Positions 26,247 through 40,093 of a stretch of DNA of 64,000 nt are shown one piece after another. How positions within the stretch are numbered: the first letter of the stretch is position 1; every line of letters begins with the position of its first letter. The notes under the pieces are model-generated. The model ran no database searches and was not told the origin of the DNA. It worked only from the letters and a program-made list of their open reading frames with translations. The stretch lies in NCBI RefSeq assembly GCF_900155945.1, contig NZ_FTMN01000011.1, positions 62,001 to 126,000 on the forward strand. The letters run 5' to 3'. A program made the translations under genes and the position numbers. The DNA comes from Marinobacterium stanieri. GTDB taxonomy: Bacteria > Pseudomonadota > Gammaproteobacteria > Pseudomonadales > Balneatricaceae.

Positions 26247-27567
26247 GTCAATCAATGTGCGTGCCCTGGCAGCTCAGGTGCTGGCACCTCTATTGCGCCA
26301 GCACGGCTCTCTGAGTACCCACCTACCGGCACACCTGGCGCACTGCCCTGAACGTGATCGCGCACTGCTGCAGCAACTTTGCTACGGCACCATGCGCGAA
26401 CTGTTTCGCCTTGAGCAGCTTGCCAACCATTTTCTGCGCAAGCCCTTCAAACAGCAGGACCTGGATATCCATGCGCTGCTGCTGATCGGCCTTTGGCAGC
26501 TGCGTTCCAGCCGCATTCCGGCACATGCGACGCTGAACGAAACCGTTGATGCCTGTGCTGCACTGAACAAGCCCTGGGCGAGCAAGCTGCTCAACGCCAT
26601 TCTGCGCCGCTACCAGCGCGAGCAGAAGCAGGCTGAAGAAGCACTGGCGCAAGATCCTGCCTTTCAGTGGAACCACCCTCAGTGGATGATCAGCAAACTG
26701 CAGCCCAACTGGCCGGAGCATTGGCAGAGCATCCTGCAGGCCAACGATCAGCAGGCGCCGATGACACTCCGCGTTAATAAGCGCTTACTTACTCGCGAAA
26801 AGGCTCTGCAAAAGCTGCAAGAGGCAGATATTCCCGCAGCGGCCTGCCAGTTCAGTGATGATGGTATTGGGCTGGACTCACCCTGTGATGTCAGCGCCTT
26901 GCCCGGTTTCGCCGAGGGGGAGTTGAGCGTTCAGGATGAAGCGGCGCAGTTGGCTGCCGGTCTTCTGGCTGCCGAAAACGGCCAGCGCGTCCTGGATGCC
27001 TGTGCAGCCCCGGGCGGCAAGCTTTGCCACCTGCTGGAGCAGAACACGCACTTGCAGGATGTCATTGCCGTCGAGCTGGAGCCGGAACGGGGACAGCGAA
27101 TTCACGACAACCTGCACCGCCTGGGTCTGCAGCTGGGTTGCGAAGTGCTGACCGCTGATGCCAGCAGCCAGGATTGGTGGGATGGGCAACTGTTCGATCG
27201 TATCCTGATCGACGCGCCCTGCAGCGGAACGGGCGTGATTCGCCGTCATCCCGACATCAAGCTCTTGCGTCGCGGTGAAGATATCGCTGCACTGGCCAGC
27301 GTACAGCTCAGCATTCTCAATAACCTCTGGTCCATGCTGCAGCCGGGTGGACGCCTGGTGTACGCCACCTGTTCCATCTTTGGACAAGAGAATGAACGGG
27401 TGATTGAGCGCTTCATCAAGCAGCATCCCGACGCCATCCATCAGCCGATCGATGCCCCCTGGGGCGAAGCACGTCCCTTCGGCCGCCAGCTGTTCCCGCA
27501 GCCTGACGGCCATGATGGTTTCTACTATGCCGTACTGGACAAACAGGTAGACGACAAACTCGCATGA
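26239..27567 (+). CDS. rsmB: 16S rRNA (cytosine-967-C5)-methyltransferase
   Basis: Methylates C967 of 16S rRNA. The TTG at 26239, which overlaps the fmt stop and has GGGAG six bases ahead, gives a 442-residue protein starting [15 protein letters not shown]. An ATG at 26203 inside fmt is an alternative without a good ribosome site. An N-terminal NusB-like RNA-binding domain spans about residues 1-135. The methyltransferase domain has [31 protein letters not shown] and the second cysteine in ATCSIF. trkA overlaps its stop by ATGA. Confidence 0.94.
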   Translation: MVESINVRALAAQVLAPLLRQHGSLSTHLPAHLAHCPERDRALLQQLCYGTMRELFRLEQLANHFLRKPFKQQDLDIHALLLIGLWQLRSSRIPAHATLNETVDACAALNKPWASKLLNAILRRYQREQKQAEEALAQDPAFQWNHPQWMISKLQPNWPEHWQSILQANDQQAPMTLRVNKRLLTREKALQKLQEADIPAAACQFSDDGIGLDSPCDVSALPGFAEGELSVQDEAAQLAAGLLAAENGQRVLDACAAPGGKLCHLLEQNTHLQDVIAVELEPERGQRIHDNLHRLGLQLGCEVLTADASSQDWWDGQLFDRILIDAPCSGTGVIRRHPDIKLLRRGEDIAALASVQLSILNNLWSMLQPGGRLVYATCSIFGQENERVIERFIKQHPDAIHQPIDAPWGEARPFGRQLFPQPDGHDGFYYAVLDKQVDDKLA

Positions 27568-28940
27568 AGATCATTATCCTGGGCGCCGGCCAGGTCGGTG
27601 GCTCACTCGCCGAACACCTGGCCAACGAAGCCAACGACATCACTGTGATCGATACCAATGGCGCACGCCTGCGCGAACTGCAGGACCGCCTCGATATCCG
27701 CACGGTAGAAGGCAAAGCCTCCTACCCAAGTGCTCTGGATCAGGCTGGTGCCCAGGACGCCGACATGCTGATTGCTGTGACCAACAGCGATGAAGTCAAC
27801 ATGATCGCCTGTGAGGTGGCGCGCAGCCTGTTCAACATCCCCACCAAGATTGCCCGTGTACGAGAGCATGATTACCTGCAGCGGGATCATGCCATTTTCA
27901 GTGACAAGGGCATTCCGGTGGATGTTTTGATCAGCCCCGAGGAACTGGTAACTCAGCACATCAAGCGCATGATCCAGTACCCCGGTGCGCTGCAGGTGCT
28001 CGACTTTGCTTCCGGCCAGGCCCAGCTGGTGGCGGTAAAGGCCTACTATGGCGGACCGCTGGTCGGGCGCGAAATTTCTTTCCTGCGCTCTCACATGCCC
28101 AATATCGATACCCGCGTCGCGGCCATCTTCCGTCAGGATCATCCAATGATCCCGAAAGGGGATACGGTCATCGAAGCCGATGATGAAGTGTTCTTTATTG
28201 CCGCCCGACGCGATATCCGTGCCGTAATGAGCGAGCTGCGCCGTCTGGACCGTTCCTATAAACGCATCATCATTGCCGGTGGCGGTAATATCGGTGCACG
28301 GCTGGCAGGCTCCCTGGAGCGGGACTATCAGGTCAAATTGATTGAGCGGGATCTGACCCGCTGCAATCTGCTGGCACGGAACCTGAACAACACCATCGTA
28401 CTGCATGGCAGCGCCTCCGACCGTGACCTGCTGGTCGAAGAGAACATCGAAGACACCGATGTGTTCTGTGCGCTGACCAACGACGATGAAGCCAACATCA
28501 TGGCTTCCATGCTGGCCAAGCGTTTGGGCGCACGCACCGTGATGACCCTGATTAACAACCCGGCCTATGTTGACCTGGTGCAGGGCGGGGTGATCGACAT
28601 CGCCATTTCACCGCAGCAGACCACAATTGGCGCACTGCTGACCCATGTACGCCGAGGCGATGTGGCGGCGGTGCACTCGTTGCGTCGCGGTGCTGCCGAA
28701 GCGCTGGAAGCCGTGGCACATGGTGACAAGCGCAGCTCACGCGTGGTTGGCCGTGCCATTGAAGAGATTGATCTGCCGCCCGGAACCACCATCGGCGCAA
28801 TCATTCGCGGCAGCGAAGTACTCATCGCACACGATGATCTTGTTATTGAAAACGACGACCATGTAATCCTGTTCCTGGTAGACAAGCGCCGCATTGCCGA
28901 GGTCGAGCGCCTGTTCCAGGTGGGTCTGACTTTCTTCTGA
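27564..28940 (+). CDS. trkA: Trk potassium uptake regulatory protein TrkA
   Basis: Cytoplasmic NAD(H)-binding gating subunit of the Trk potassium transporter. At 458 residues it has the duplicated RCK architecture: nucleotide-binding loops [13 protein letters not shown] near the start and [14 protein letters not shown] near residue 238, each followed by a TrkA-C domain. It is translationally coupled to rsmB and followed 10 bp later by trkH, so subunit and channel genes are adjacent here. Confidence 0.97.
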   Translation: MKIIILGAGQVGGSLAEHLANEANDITVIDTNGARLRELQDRLDIRTVEGKASYPSALDQAGAQDADMLIAVTNSDEVNMIACEVARSLFNIPTKIARVREHDYLQRDHAIFSDKGIPVDVLISPEELVTQHIKRMIQYPGALQVLDFASGQAQLVAVKAYYGGPLVGREISFLRSHMPNIDTRVAAIFRQDHPMIPKGDTVIEADDEVFFIAARRDIRAVMSELRRLDRSYKRIIIAGGGNIGARLAGSLERDYQVKLIERDLTRCNLLARNLNNTIVLHGSASDRDLLVEENIEDTDVFCALTNDDEANIMASMLAKRLGARTVMTLINNPAYVDLVQGGVIDIAISPQQTTIGALLTHVRRGDVAAVHSLRRGAAEALEAVAHGDKRSSRVVGRAIEEIDLPPGTTIGAIIRGSEVLIAHDDLVIENDDHVILFLVDKRRIAEVERLFQVGLTFF

Positions 28941-28950
28941 GGCTCTGTCG

Positions 28951-30399
28951 ATGCACTTTCAAGTGATTCTGCGCATTCTGGGTATTCTGCTGATGATCTT
29001 CAGCATTACCCAGCTGCCGCCGCTACTGGTCTCTGCCTACTACCAGGACAACACCCACTGGGCCTTTATTACCGCCTTCATCATCACGCTGACTACCGGC
29101 TTTATTATCTGGGTACCGGTGTACGCCGTGCGTCAGGAGCTGAGTATTCGCGACGGTTTTCTTGTCACGGTGCTGTTCTGGACGGTACTGGGGGTGTTCG
29201 GTTCGTTGCCGTTGATGCTATCGGAACAGCCCGGACTCAGCGGCGTCGATGCCGTTTTCGAGTCCATATCCGGCCTGACGACGACCGGGGCAACGGTCAT
29301 GACAGGGCTGGACCAGCTGCCGCACTCCATTCTCTACTACCGCCAGCAGCTCCAGTGGCTGGGCGGTATGGGTATCATCGTACTGGCCGTGGCTATTCTG
29401 CCCATGCTCGGTATCGGGGGGATGCAGCTGTATCGTGCTGAAGCGCCTGGGCCGGTGAAGGACAACAAGCTGACGCCACGCATCACGGAAACGGCCAAGG
29501 CACTCTGGTATATCTACCTGTCCCTGACCATCGCCTGTGCCGCCGCATACTGGCTGGCGGGCATGACGCCCTTTGACGCTATTGGTCACAGCTTCTCGAC
29601 GGTCGCCATCGGCGGGTTTTCTACCCATGACGCCAGCATCGGCTACTTCAATAACCCCACCATCGAGATGATCGCCATCTTCTTCATGGTGATTGCCGGC
29701 ATCAACTTTGGCCTGCACTTTTTTGCCTGGCGTCATCACACGCTGCTGCACTATCTGCAGGATCCGGAGGTACGTTTTTACCTGTCGCTGCTGGGCCTGA
29801 TCACGCTGTTGACGCTGTTCGTACTGGTGATCACCGAAACCTATCCAGCCGTTGAGTCGCTGCGCAAGGCTGCCTTTATGGTGGTATCGGTTGCTACGAC
29901 CACCGGCTTTGCCACCGCAGACTTCGCCCACTGGCCCGCCATGCTGCCCTTTATGCTTTTTGTACTGGCCTTTGTCGGCGGTTGTGCCAGCTCCACGGCG
30001 GGTGGCATGAAAGCGATCCGCATCCTGTTGATCCTGAAGCAGGGCTACCGCGAGATTCTGCGCCTGATTCACCCCAACGCGGTGATCCCGGTCAAACTGG
30101 GGCAGCGACCCATTTCAGACCGAATTCTGCAGGCGGTCTGGGGCTTCTTCTCGGTCTATCTGATCGTATTTGTGGTGATGCTGTTGGCGTTGCTGGCCAC
30201 GGGTCTGGATCAGGTCACGGCCTGGTCAGCGATCGGTGCCACATTGAACAACCTGGGCCCGGGCCTGGGAGATGTCTCGGCGCATTTCGGCGGCCTCAAT
30301 GAGACCGCCAAATGGATTCTGTGCTTTGCCATGTTGCTGGGGCGATTGGAGGTGTTCACCATGCTGGTCCTGTTCACCCCCGCCTTCTGGCGCCGCTGA
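28951..30399 (+). CDS. trkH: Trk potassium transporter membrane subunit (TrkH/TrkG)
   Basis: Pore-forming inner-membrane subunit of 482 residues with repeated M1-P-M2 units. Selectivity-filter-like segments are visible as SGLTTTGATV, STVAIGGFSTHD, VATTTGFATADF and ATLNNLGPGLGD, each with the conserved glycine. It is placed directly after trkA. Its TGA is immediately followed by the stop of the convergent acyltransferase gene, leaving no spacer for a terminator. Confidence 0.95.
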   Translation: MHFQVILRILGILLMIFSITQLPPLLVSAYYQDNTHWAFITAFIITLTTGFIIWVPVYAVRQELSIRDGFLVTVLFWTVLGVFGSLPLMLSEQPGLSGVDAVFESISGLTTTGATVMTGLDQLPHSILYYRQQLQWLGGMGIIVLAVAILPMLGIGGMQLYRAEAPGPVKDNKLTPRITETAKALWYIYLSLTIACAAAYWLAGMTPFDAIGHSFSTVAIGGFSTHDASIGYFNNPTIEMIAIFFMVIAGINFGLHFFAWRHHTLLHYLQDPEVRFYLSLLGLITLLTLFVLVITETYPAVESLRKAAFMVVSVATTTGFATADFAHWPAMLPFMLFVLAFVGGCASSTAGGMKAIRILLILKQGYREILRLIHPNAVIPVKLGQRPISDRILQAVWGFFSVYLIVFVVMLLALLATGLDQVTAWSAIGATLNNLGPGLGDVSAHFGGLNETAKWILCFAMLLGRLEVFTMLVLFTPAFWRR

Positions 30400-31299
30400 T
30401 TACTTATAGAAGCGCGGCTCATCTTTACTGGGGCGAGTATTGAAACGGCGGTACTCCCACTGGTACTGCTCCGGAAAGTCTCGCACACAGGCTTCCATCG
30501 AGCGGTTCATGGCAGCAGCGGATAGTGCCAGATCCTTGCTGTTGATGTCCCCTTCCGCTTCACGAAAGTAGAGATCAAACCCCTCTGCATCCGGCAGGCG
30601 CTTGCTGTACGCACAGAGCACTGTAGCGCCGGTTTGTGCCGCCAGTTGCGGTACCAGCTTCATGGTAAGGGCATCGATGCCAAAGAAGGGCGCATGAATA
30701 CCGCCCTTACGGTCAGGCTCCTGGTCCGGCAGTATGCCCACCATTTCACCTTTCTTCAGTGCCTTCATCACCATACGAACCCCGCGACTGTCGGCTGGAG
30801 CCATCCGTGTTCCCAGGCGGGCACGCATCTTCTTGATCAGATCATCCATCAGTTTGAGGCGAGGGGGCTTGTACATCGCCGTAAACGGGTAGTGGTTAGC
30901 CAGGTAGAGATTGATCAGCTCCCAGTTACCCAAATGAGGAGCGATCAGAATAACGCCTTTGCCTCGTGCCTGGGCTTCCTGCAGTAACTCTTCCTTATGG
31001 ATATTGCGTACCTTCTTCAAGGTTCGCTTCGATGACCAGAACCAGGCCATTCCCATTTCACACATGACACTGCCGGTATGCTCCAGACTTTCCTTCATCA
31101 GTTTCTCCCGCTCTGCCTGCGGCAATTCCGGAAAGCACACATCGATATTGCGTCGTGTCTGACGCACCATCTGTGAACGCTCCCCCTTGTTCCAAAGGCG
31201 ACGTCCCACCCAGCGACCCAAAGCCTGAGCTGCGCCCAGGGGCAATAATGACAACAGCCCCAGCAGCATAACCGCCAACAGCGATTTAATCAGTTTCAC
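30400..31299 (-). CDS. Lipid A biosynthesis-type acyltransferase (LpxL/HtrB family)
   Basis: Inner-membrane acyltransferase that adds a secondary acyl chain to lipid A or a related lipid. The GTG at 31299 (VKLIKSLLAVMLLG) is chosen because GGGAG is seven bases ahead of it, whereas a TTG two codons upstream is too close; length is 299 residues. An N-terminal membrane anchor, the HxxxxE catalytic motif in APHLGNWELINLY, and the later ILPDQEPDRKGG segment are seen. The position near glyQS recalls htrB2 in Pseudomonas; exact acyl specificity is not predictable. Confidence 0.88.
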   Translation of the reverse strand: MKLIKSLLAVMLLGLLSLLPLGAAQALGRWVGRRLWNKGERSQMVRQTRRNIDVCFPELPQAEREKLMKESLEHTGSVMCEMGMAWFWSSKRTLKKVRNIHKEELLQEAQARGKGVILIAPHLGNWELINLYLANHYPFTAMYKPPRLKLMDDLIKKMRARLGTRMAPADSRGVRMVMKALKKGEMVGILPDQEPDRKGGIHAPFFGIDALTMKLVPQLAAQTGATVLCAYSKRLPDAEGFDLYFREAEGDINSKDLALSAAAMNRSMEACVRDFPEQYQWEYRRFNTRPSKDEPRFYK

Positions 31300-31462
31300 A
31301 GCCAAGCTCCCTTCATTTACGCGTATGACTCAGGATTATAGTCAGTGCCGACACGGCGGTTAAGAGGGGAGGCTTTCACGCCAGATTTTCCCCTGAGGGT
31401 CAAGCTTTACCCCCTCCAAATCATGTATAATTCGGCTCCTATTTCGACCACATTCAACAGCA

Positions 31463-32428
31463 ATGGTGATTTCTGTGACTGACAAGGTGACTCCAGACGT
31501 TAGCACATTCCAGGGACTGATCCTGGCCCTGCAACAATACTGGGCCGAACAGGGCTGTGTCATCGTGCAGCCACTGGACCTGGAGGTAGGTGCAGGGACC
31601 TTCCACCCGGCAACTTTCCTGCGGGCAATCGGACCCGAGACCTGGCGCTCGGCCTACGTGCAGCCCAGCCGCCGTCCGACCGATGGCCGCTACGGCGACA
31701 ACCCCAACCGCCTGCAGCATTATTACCAGTTCCAGACTGTACTCAAGCCTTCACCCGACAACATTCAGGAACTGTACCTGGGCTCGCTTGAGCGGCTGGG
31801 CATCGACCTGTCCGTGCACGACGTGCGCTTCGTAGAAGATAACTGGGAATCCCCGACACTGGGTGCCTGGGGACTGGGCTGGGAAGTCTGGCTCAACGGC
31901 ATGGAGGTGACTCAGTTCACCTACTTCCAGCAAGCAGGTGGTCTTGAGTGCTACCCGGTGACCGGTGAAATCACCTACGGTCTGGAGCGTATCGCCATGT
32001 ACCTGCAGGGCGTCGACAGCATCTATGACCTGATCTGGACCCGCTACCCGGATGGCAGCGTTGTTACCTATGGCGATGTTTTCCACCAGAATGAAGTGGA
32101 AATGTCGACCTACAACTTCGAACACGCTGATGTACCGGCACTGTTCGGCAGCTTTGACCACTACGAGTCCGAGTGCCAGAAACTGCTGAAAGCCGGCCTG
32201 CCGTTGCCGGCCTACGAGATGGTGCTGAAGGCGTCACACACGTTCAACCTGCTGGACGCCCGCCACGCCATTTCCGTTACTGAACGCCAGCGCTACATCC
32301 TGCGTGTCCGCACTCTGGCGCGTGAAGTAGCCCACGCCTATTTCGAAGCCCGTCGCAAGCTCGGCTTCCCCCAGGCACCTGAAGCGATCCGTGCCGAAGT
32401 CCTGGCTGCCTGTGAGGAGGAGAAGTAA
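31463..32428 (+). CDS. glyQ: Glycyl-tRNA synthetase alpha subunit
   Basis: Catalytic subunit of the tetrameric bacterial glycyl-tRNA synthetase. Conserved blocks include [38 protein letters not shown] and [20 protein letters not shown]. The ATG at 31463 is given; the GTG at 31475 (VTDKVTPDV) is an equally plausible start because no clear ribosome site distinguishes them. A TATAAT at 31426-31431 in the leader is a likely -10. It is followed by glyS after 2 bp. Confidence 0.96.
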   Translation: MVISVTDKVTPDVSTFQGLILALQQYWAEQGCVIVQPLDLEVGAGTFHPATFLRAIGPETWRSAYVQPSRRPTDGRYGDNPNRLQHYYQFQTVLKPSPDNIQELYLGSLERLGIDLSVHDVRFVEDNWESPTLGAWGLGWEVWLNGMEVTQFTYFQQAGGLECYPVTGEITYGLERIAMYLQGVDSIYDLIWTRYPDGSVVTYGDVFHQNEVEMSTYNFEHADVPALFGSFDHYESECQKLLKAGLPLPAYEMVLKASHTFNLLDARHAISVTERQRYILRVRTLAREVAHAYFEARRKLGFPQAPEAIRAEVLAACEEEK

Positions 32429-32430
32429 TC

Positions 32431-34479
32431 ATGTCACAACACGATTTTCTGGTTGAGCTGGGCACAGAAGAACTGCCTCCCAAAGCACTGCCAACCCTGT
32501 CCGCTGCCTTTATGAATGGCATCACCGCGGGCCTGGATGCTGCCGGCATCAAGTATACCGAGGCCAAGCCTTATGCCAGCCCGCGCCGCCTGGCTGTACT
32601 GATCACCAATATCGATGCTCAGCAGCCTGATCGCGCCATCGAAAAACGTGGTCCCGCTACCCAGGCCCCCGAGAAGGCGGTTCAGGGCTTTGCCGGTTCC
32701 TGTGGCGTCAGCGCCGACCAGCTGGAAGTCATGGAAACACCCAAGGGCAATTACTATGTCTACCGTGGCGTGGAAGCAGGGCAGAGCACTGCGTCTCTGT
32801 TGCCGGGTATCATTTCAGAATCCCTGAACAAACTGCCGATTCCCAAGCGCATGCGCTGGGGCGCGTCTCGCACCGAATTCGTTCGTCCGGTCAAATGGCT
32901 GTGCATGCTGCTGGGTGACGAAGTGGTTGAAGCCGAAGTACTGGGCCTGAAAGCCGGTCGCAAGACCCGTGGTCACCGCTTCCACTATAACCATGATATT
33001 GAGCTGATGGCCCCCGCTGACTATGCCCAGGTACTGAAAAATACCGGCAAGGTTCTGGCGGATTTTGCCGAGCGCCGTGAACTGATCCGTGAGCAAGTTA
33101 AACGTGAAGGCGAACGCCTTGGTGGCATCGCACAGATTGATGAAGACCTGCTGGACGAAGTGACCGCGCTGAATGAATGGCCCGTTGCTCTGACCGGCCG
33201 CTTTGAAGAGCGCTTCCTGGAAGTGCCGGCGGAAGCCCTGATCTCTTCAATGAAAGAGCATCAGAAATATTTCCACGCGCTGGATAAAGACGGCAAGCTG
33301 ATGCCATTCTTTATCACCCTGGCCAATATTGAATCCAAGGATCCGCAGCAGGTCATCGAGGGTAACGAAAAGGTTATTCGTCCTCGCCTGGCTGATGCGC
33401 TGTTCTTCTTTGAGACCGACAAGAAGCACCCGCTGGCTAACCGTATTGAGAAGCTCAAAAGCGTGGTTTTCCAGCAGCAGCTGGGTACCGTTTTTGACAA
33501 GACTCAGCGTATCGAAAACCTGAGTGCAGCCATTGCTGAACTGATCGAAGGCGATGCCGATATGGCTCGTCGCTCCGCCCAGCTGAGCAAGTGCGACCTC
33601 ATGACCGACATGGTGTTCGAATTCACCGACCTCCAGGGCCTCATGGGTTACCACTATGCGCTGCATGATGGTGAAGCTGAAGAAGTCGCGCTGGCCCTGA
33701 ACGAGCAGTACATGCCACGCTTTGCCGGCGATGAACTGCCCACTACCAAGTCCGGTATCGCACTGGCTATCGCTGATCGTCTGGACACACTGACCGGCCT
33801 GTTCGGTATTAACCAGCCACCAACAGGCTCAAAAGACCCGTTCGCACTGCGTCGTGCCGCTCTGGGTGTGCTGCGCATTATTGTTGAGCACAAACTGGAT
33901 CTGGATCTGCACCAGCTGCTTAGCATCGCTGCTGAACAGCACGGCGACTTACCGGGTAGCGAAGGCCTGGCCGACCGCGTGTTGGACTTCATGCTGGAGC
34001 GTTTCCGTGCCTGGTATGAAGATCGTGAGATCAGTGCTGAGACTTTCCTATCTGTTCACGCACTGCGCCCGACCAGCCCGCTGGACTTTGACCGTCGCGT
34101 TCAAGCCGTGAGCCACTTCCGCAACTTGGCAGAAGCAAACTCCCTGGCTGCCGCCAATAAGCGTGTAAGCAACATTCTCAGCAAGCAGCAGGCTGACGTG
34201 GCTGCCGATATTGATGAGTCCCTGCTGTCGGAAGATGCCGAGAAGGCACTGGCAACTGCCATTACCAATATCGAGTCTGAAATTCAGCCGCTGTGCGAGC
34301 AGGGTGACTACCGCTCGACACTGGAGAAACTTGCATCCTTGCGCGCGCCTATCGACAGTTTCTTCGATAACGTCATGGTTATGGCTGATGATGCAGCTGT
34401 GCGTGCCAATCGCTTGGCTCTATTGAAACGTCTGCGCCGTCTATTCCTGGGTGTTGCTGATATTTCTCTGCTTGGCTAA
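32431..34479 (+). CDS. glyS: Glycyl-tRNA synthetase beta subunit
   Basis: Beta subunit of the same enzyme, carrying tRNA-binding and HD-type domains. Its 682 residues are normal for the family. The N-terminus ([18 protein letters not shown]), [19 protein letters not shown] and the C-terminal anticodon-binding-like region are recognisable. It is preceded by a strong GAGGAG site within the end of glyQ and followed by a good terminator. Confidence 0.97.
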   Translation: MSQHDFLVELGTEELPPKALPTLSAAFMNGITAGLDAAGIKYTEAKPYASPRRLAVLITNIDAQQPDRAIEKRGPATQAPEKAVQGFAGSCGVSADQLEVMETPKGNYYVYRGVEAGQSTASLLPGIISESLNKLPIPKRMRWGASRTEFVRPVKWLCMLLGDEVVEAEVLGLKAGRKTRGHRFHYNHDIELMAPADYAQVLKNTGKVLADFAERRELIREQVKREGERLGGIAQIDEDLLDEVTALNEWPVALTGRFEERFLEVPAEALISSMKEHQKYFHALDKDGKLMPFFITLANIESKDPQQVIEGNEKVIRPRLADALFFFETDKKHPLANRIEKLKSVVFQQQLGTVFDKTQRIENLSAAIAELIEGDADMARRSAQLSKCDLMTDMVFEFTDLQGLMGYHYALHDGEAEEVALALNEQYMPRFAGDELPTTKSGIALAIADRLDTLTGLFGINQPPTGSKDPFALRRAALGVLRIIVEHKLDLDLHQLLSIAAEQHGDLPGSEGLADRVLDFMLERFRAWYEDREISAETFLSVHALRPTSPLDFDRRVQAVSHFRNLAEANSLAAANKRVSNILSKQQADVAADIDESLLSEDAEKALATAITNIESEIQPLCEQGDYRSTLEKLASLRAPIDSFFDNVMVMADDAAVRANRLALLKRLRRLFLGVADISLLG

Positions 34480-34504
34480 ATAAAGCACCAGTTCCGGCTA
34501 ATCT

Positions 34505-34541
34505 AAAGCCCCGTGCTCCTTTATGGACGCGGGGCTTTTTT
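34505..34541 (+). terminator. Rho-independent terminator after glyS
   Basis: Stem AAAGCCCCG / CGGGGCTTT with a 16-base loop and a T run, 25 bp after the glyS stop. Its T tract runs directly into the first parS site. Confidence 0.9.
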
Positions 34542-34556
34542 GTTTCACGTGAAACA
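34541..34556. other. parS: parS site 1 (ParB binding)
   Basis: TGTTTCACGTGAAACA, a perfect 16-bp palindrome identical to the canonical chromosomal parS sequence. parA and parB lie about 16 kb to the right. ParB nucleates here and spreads to form the segregation complex near the origin. Confidence 0.95.
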
Positions 34557-34598
34557 CACCCCCTGTCTTTGTCTCCCGCTCATAATCCAATTGATAGA

Positions 34599-34614
34599 TG
34601 TTTCACGTGGAACA
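34599..34614. other. parS: parS site 2 (one-base variant)
   Basis: TGTTTCACGTGGAACA differs from the perfect palindrome at one base. Its reverse complement, TGTTCCACGTGAAACA, fits the broader parS consensus TGTTNCACGTGAAACA. It is 42 bp from site 1. Confidence 0.9.
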
Positions 34615-34710
34615 TTGTTCGATATATTCCAAAAGCATGATCGCTGAGATCGTATTTACCTATTATTCCAACCCGAACGACTGACCTATACTCGAAGCTA
34701 CAAAGTAATA

Positions 34711-34726
34711 TGTTTCACGTGAAACA
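34711..34726. other. parS: parS site 3 (ParB binding)
   Basis: A second exact TGTTTCACGTGAAACA, 20 bp before the start of the GST-like gene. Three sites within 186 bp make a compact cluster; ParB occupancy could also affect transcription of the downstream gene. Confidence 0.95.
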
Positions 34727-34745
34727 AACCCAGAAGGACAAAGCA

Positions 34746-35321
34746 ATGGAACTGATAGGATCGAGTACATCACCGCTCGTGAGACGCATACGGATACTGT
34801 TGGCAAACACACCACATACCTATACAGAACTCGACATCTATGCAGGTGGGCGCAACGCCCTGGCACAGCAAACACCGATCATGAAAATTCCGGTATTGGT
34901 TGATAAGGGTATGCACCTCTATGACTCCCGAGTCATAGCACGTTATCTGCAACAGGAACACGGATTGGGAAGGGCGCTCAGCTGGGAGGAAGAGAACCAG
35001 CTCACGCTCATAGACGGCGCCCTGGACTCGCTGGTCGTGCTATTGCTGAGCCAACGATCAGGGCTGGATACAGAAGCTGATGCCATGTATTACAGGCTAC
35101 AGAAGGAACGAATCAGCAGCACCTTGAGTGCACTGGAAGAAAGCCTGAATCAGGGGCAATTTTCAGAATGGGATTACCCGGGTATCTGCCTGTACTCTTT
35201 GGTCGACTGGGCCAGCTTCCGCGAGCTGATCGAACTGAACGACTACCCGCAACTACAACAGTTTCGTGAACGCTTCTGTGGCAGAGATGAAGTCCTGGCC
35301 ACAGACCCAAGGAGCGCCTGA
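34746..35321 (+). CDS. Glutathione S-transferase family protein
   Basis: A 191-residue protein with a thioredoxin-like N-terminal GST domain and a helical C-terminal domain. The start at 34746 is fixed by AGAAGGA at 34732-34738; an apparent earlier start reads through the parS site. Family features are LIGSSTSPLVRRIRILL, the cis-proline segment KIPVLVDKG and the following YDSRVIARYL. Ser replaces Cys in the usual position near the N-terminus. It resembles SspA/YibF-like GSTs of unknown substrate. A strong hairpin separates it from convergent gyrB. Confidence 0.85.
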   Translation: MELIGSSTSPLVRRIRILLANTPHTYTELDIYAGGRNALAQQTPIMKIPVLVDKGMHLYDSRVIARYLQQEHGLGRALSWEEENQLTLIDGALDSLVVLLLSQRSGLDTEADAMYYRLQKERISSTLSALEESLNQGQFSEWDYPGICLYSLVDWASFRELIELNDYPQLQQFRERFCGRDEVLATDPRSA

Positions 35322-35334
35322 ACGATAGACACAA

Positions 35335-35360
35335 AAAAGCCGCTCAAGTGAGCGGCTTTT
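35335..35360. terminator. Bidirectional terminator between the GST gene and gyrB
   Basis: Symmetric hairpin AAAAGCCGCTCA / TGAGCGGCTTTT between convergent genes. A and T tracts on either side let it work for both strands. Confidence 0.9.
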
Positions 35361-35381
35361 CGGTATGGCATCCAACGAGCA

Positions 35382-38908
<3,527 letters not shown>

Positions 38909-38956
38909 GAAGAGGGGGATAGAAGCCCCTTGATCGGCAAGGGGCCCCTGAGAGCA

Positions 38957-40063
38957 TTACATGCGCATGGGCATGACGACGTAGAGTGCATCAGGCTCAT
39001 CATAACCCTGGATAAGGGCACTGCTGTTGGAGTCCAGCAGAGTGAAGCGCACTACATCGGAGTTAAGGATCGACAGCACATCCAGCAGGTAGTTGACGTT
39101 GAAGCCAATCTCCAGCGGACCACCCTGATAATCCACGGCAACAGTCTCTTCCGCTTCTTCCTGTTCAGGGTTATTGGCCATTACCTGCAGGTAGCCGTTG
39201 TTCAGTGTCAGGCGCACGCCGCGGTATTTCTCATTGGAGAGGATGGCAATACGACTGAATACCTGACGCAGCTCCTGACGGTCACCCAGAAGCTCCTTGT
39301 CACCATTGCGCGGAATCACGCGTTGGTAGTCCGGGAACTTGCCGTCGACCAGTTTGGAGGTGAAGGTAAAGTCTCCTACATTGGCCCGGATATGGTTTGC
39401 ACCGATCACCAGGCGCACATGCTCGTCGCCGCCCTGCAGCAAACGCGCCAGCTCCAGGATGCCCTTGCGCGGAACGATAATCTGCTGCTGTGACGCCGTA
39501 TCGGTCTGCACGGTGTTGACGGCAGTAGCCAGACGATGACCGTCCGTAGCCACGCTGCGCAGCTCACCATCCTTCACTTCCAGCAGCATGCCGTTGAGGT
39601 AATAGCGAACGTCCTGCTGAGCCATGGAAAAACCGGTCTGCTCGATCAGGCGACGCAGGGCCGACTGAGGCAATTCCAGCTCAAAGGTTTCCGGGCTGTC
39701 TTCCACATTGGGGAATTCATGTGCCGGCAGTGTGGACAGACTGAAGCGGCTGCGACCTGACTTGATCATCATTTTCTGACCAGACAGCTCAAGTTCGATA
39801 CGCGCATCGTCAGCCAGTGACTTACAGATGTCCATCAGCTTGCGTGCCGGTACGGTGACCGAGCCGGCTTCGGCAACGGGCTCATCCAGCTGCACACGGC
39901 CGACCAGTTCCACTTCCAGATCGGTGCCGGTCAGTGCCAGTTGCTCACCTTCTGCGACCAACAGGATGTTGGACAGCACCGGCAGAGTCTGACGGCGTTC
40001 CACAACACCAGCTACCAGCTGCAGTGGTTTGATGAGCGCTTCGCGAGATATAACAAGTCTCAT
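38957..40063 (-). CDS. dnaN: DNA polymerase III beta subunit (sliding clamp)
   Basis: Ring-shaped clamp that tethers DNA polymerase III. Its 368 residues and three repeated clamp domains are typical. The N-terminus (MRLVISREALIKPLQLVAGV), FSLSTLPAHEFPN and the C-terminal PDALYVVMPMRM match the family. It lies 30 bp downstream of dnaA and 48 bp upstream of recF. Confidence 0.98.
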   Translation of the reverse strand: MRLVISREALIKPLQLVAGVVERRQTLPVLSNILLVAEGEQLALTGTDLEVELVGRVQLDEPVAEAGSVTVPARKLMDICKSLADDARIELELSGQKMMIKSGRSRFSLSTLPAHEFPNVEDSPETFELELPQSALRRLIEQTGFSMAQQDVRYYLNGMLLEVKDGELRSVATDGHRLATAVNTVQTDTASQQQIIVPRKGILELARLLQGGDEHVRLVIGANHIRANVGDFTFTSKLVDGKFPDYQRVIPRNGDKELLGDRQELRQVFSRIAILSNEKYRGVRLTLNNGYLQVMANNPEQEEAEETVAVDYQGGPLEIGFNVNYLLDVLSILNSDVVRFTLLDSNSSALIQGYDEPDALYVVMPMRM

Positions 40064-40093
40064 GATTCGGGCTACCCTGTTCAGGTCCTTTCA

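Noticed and set aside
34710-34745. Upstream extension of the GST-like gene
   Set aside because: It would translate the parS palindrome itself; the AGAAGGA site supports the start at 34746.
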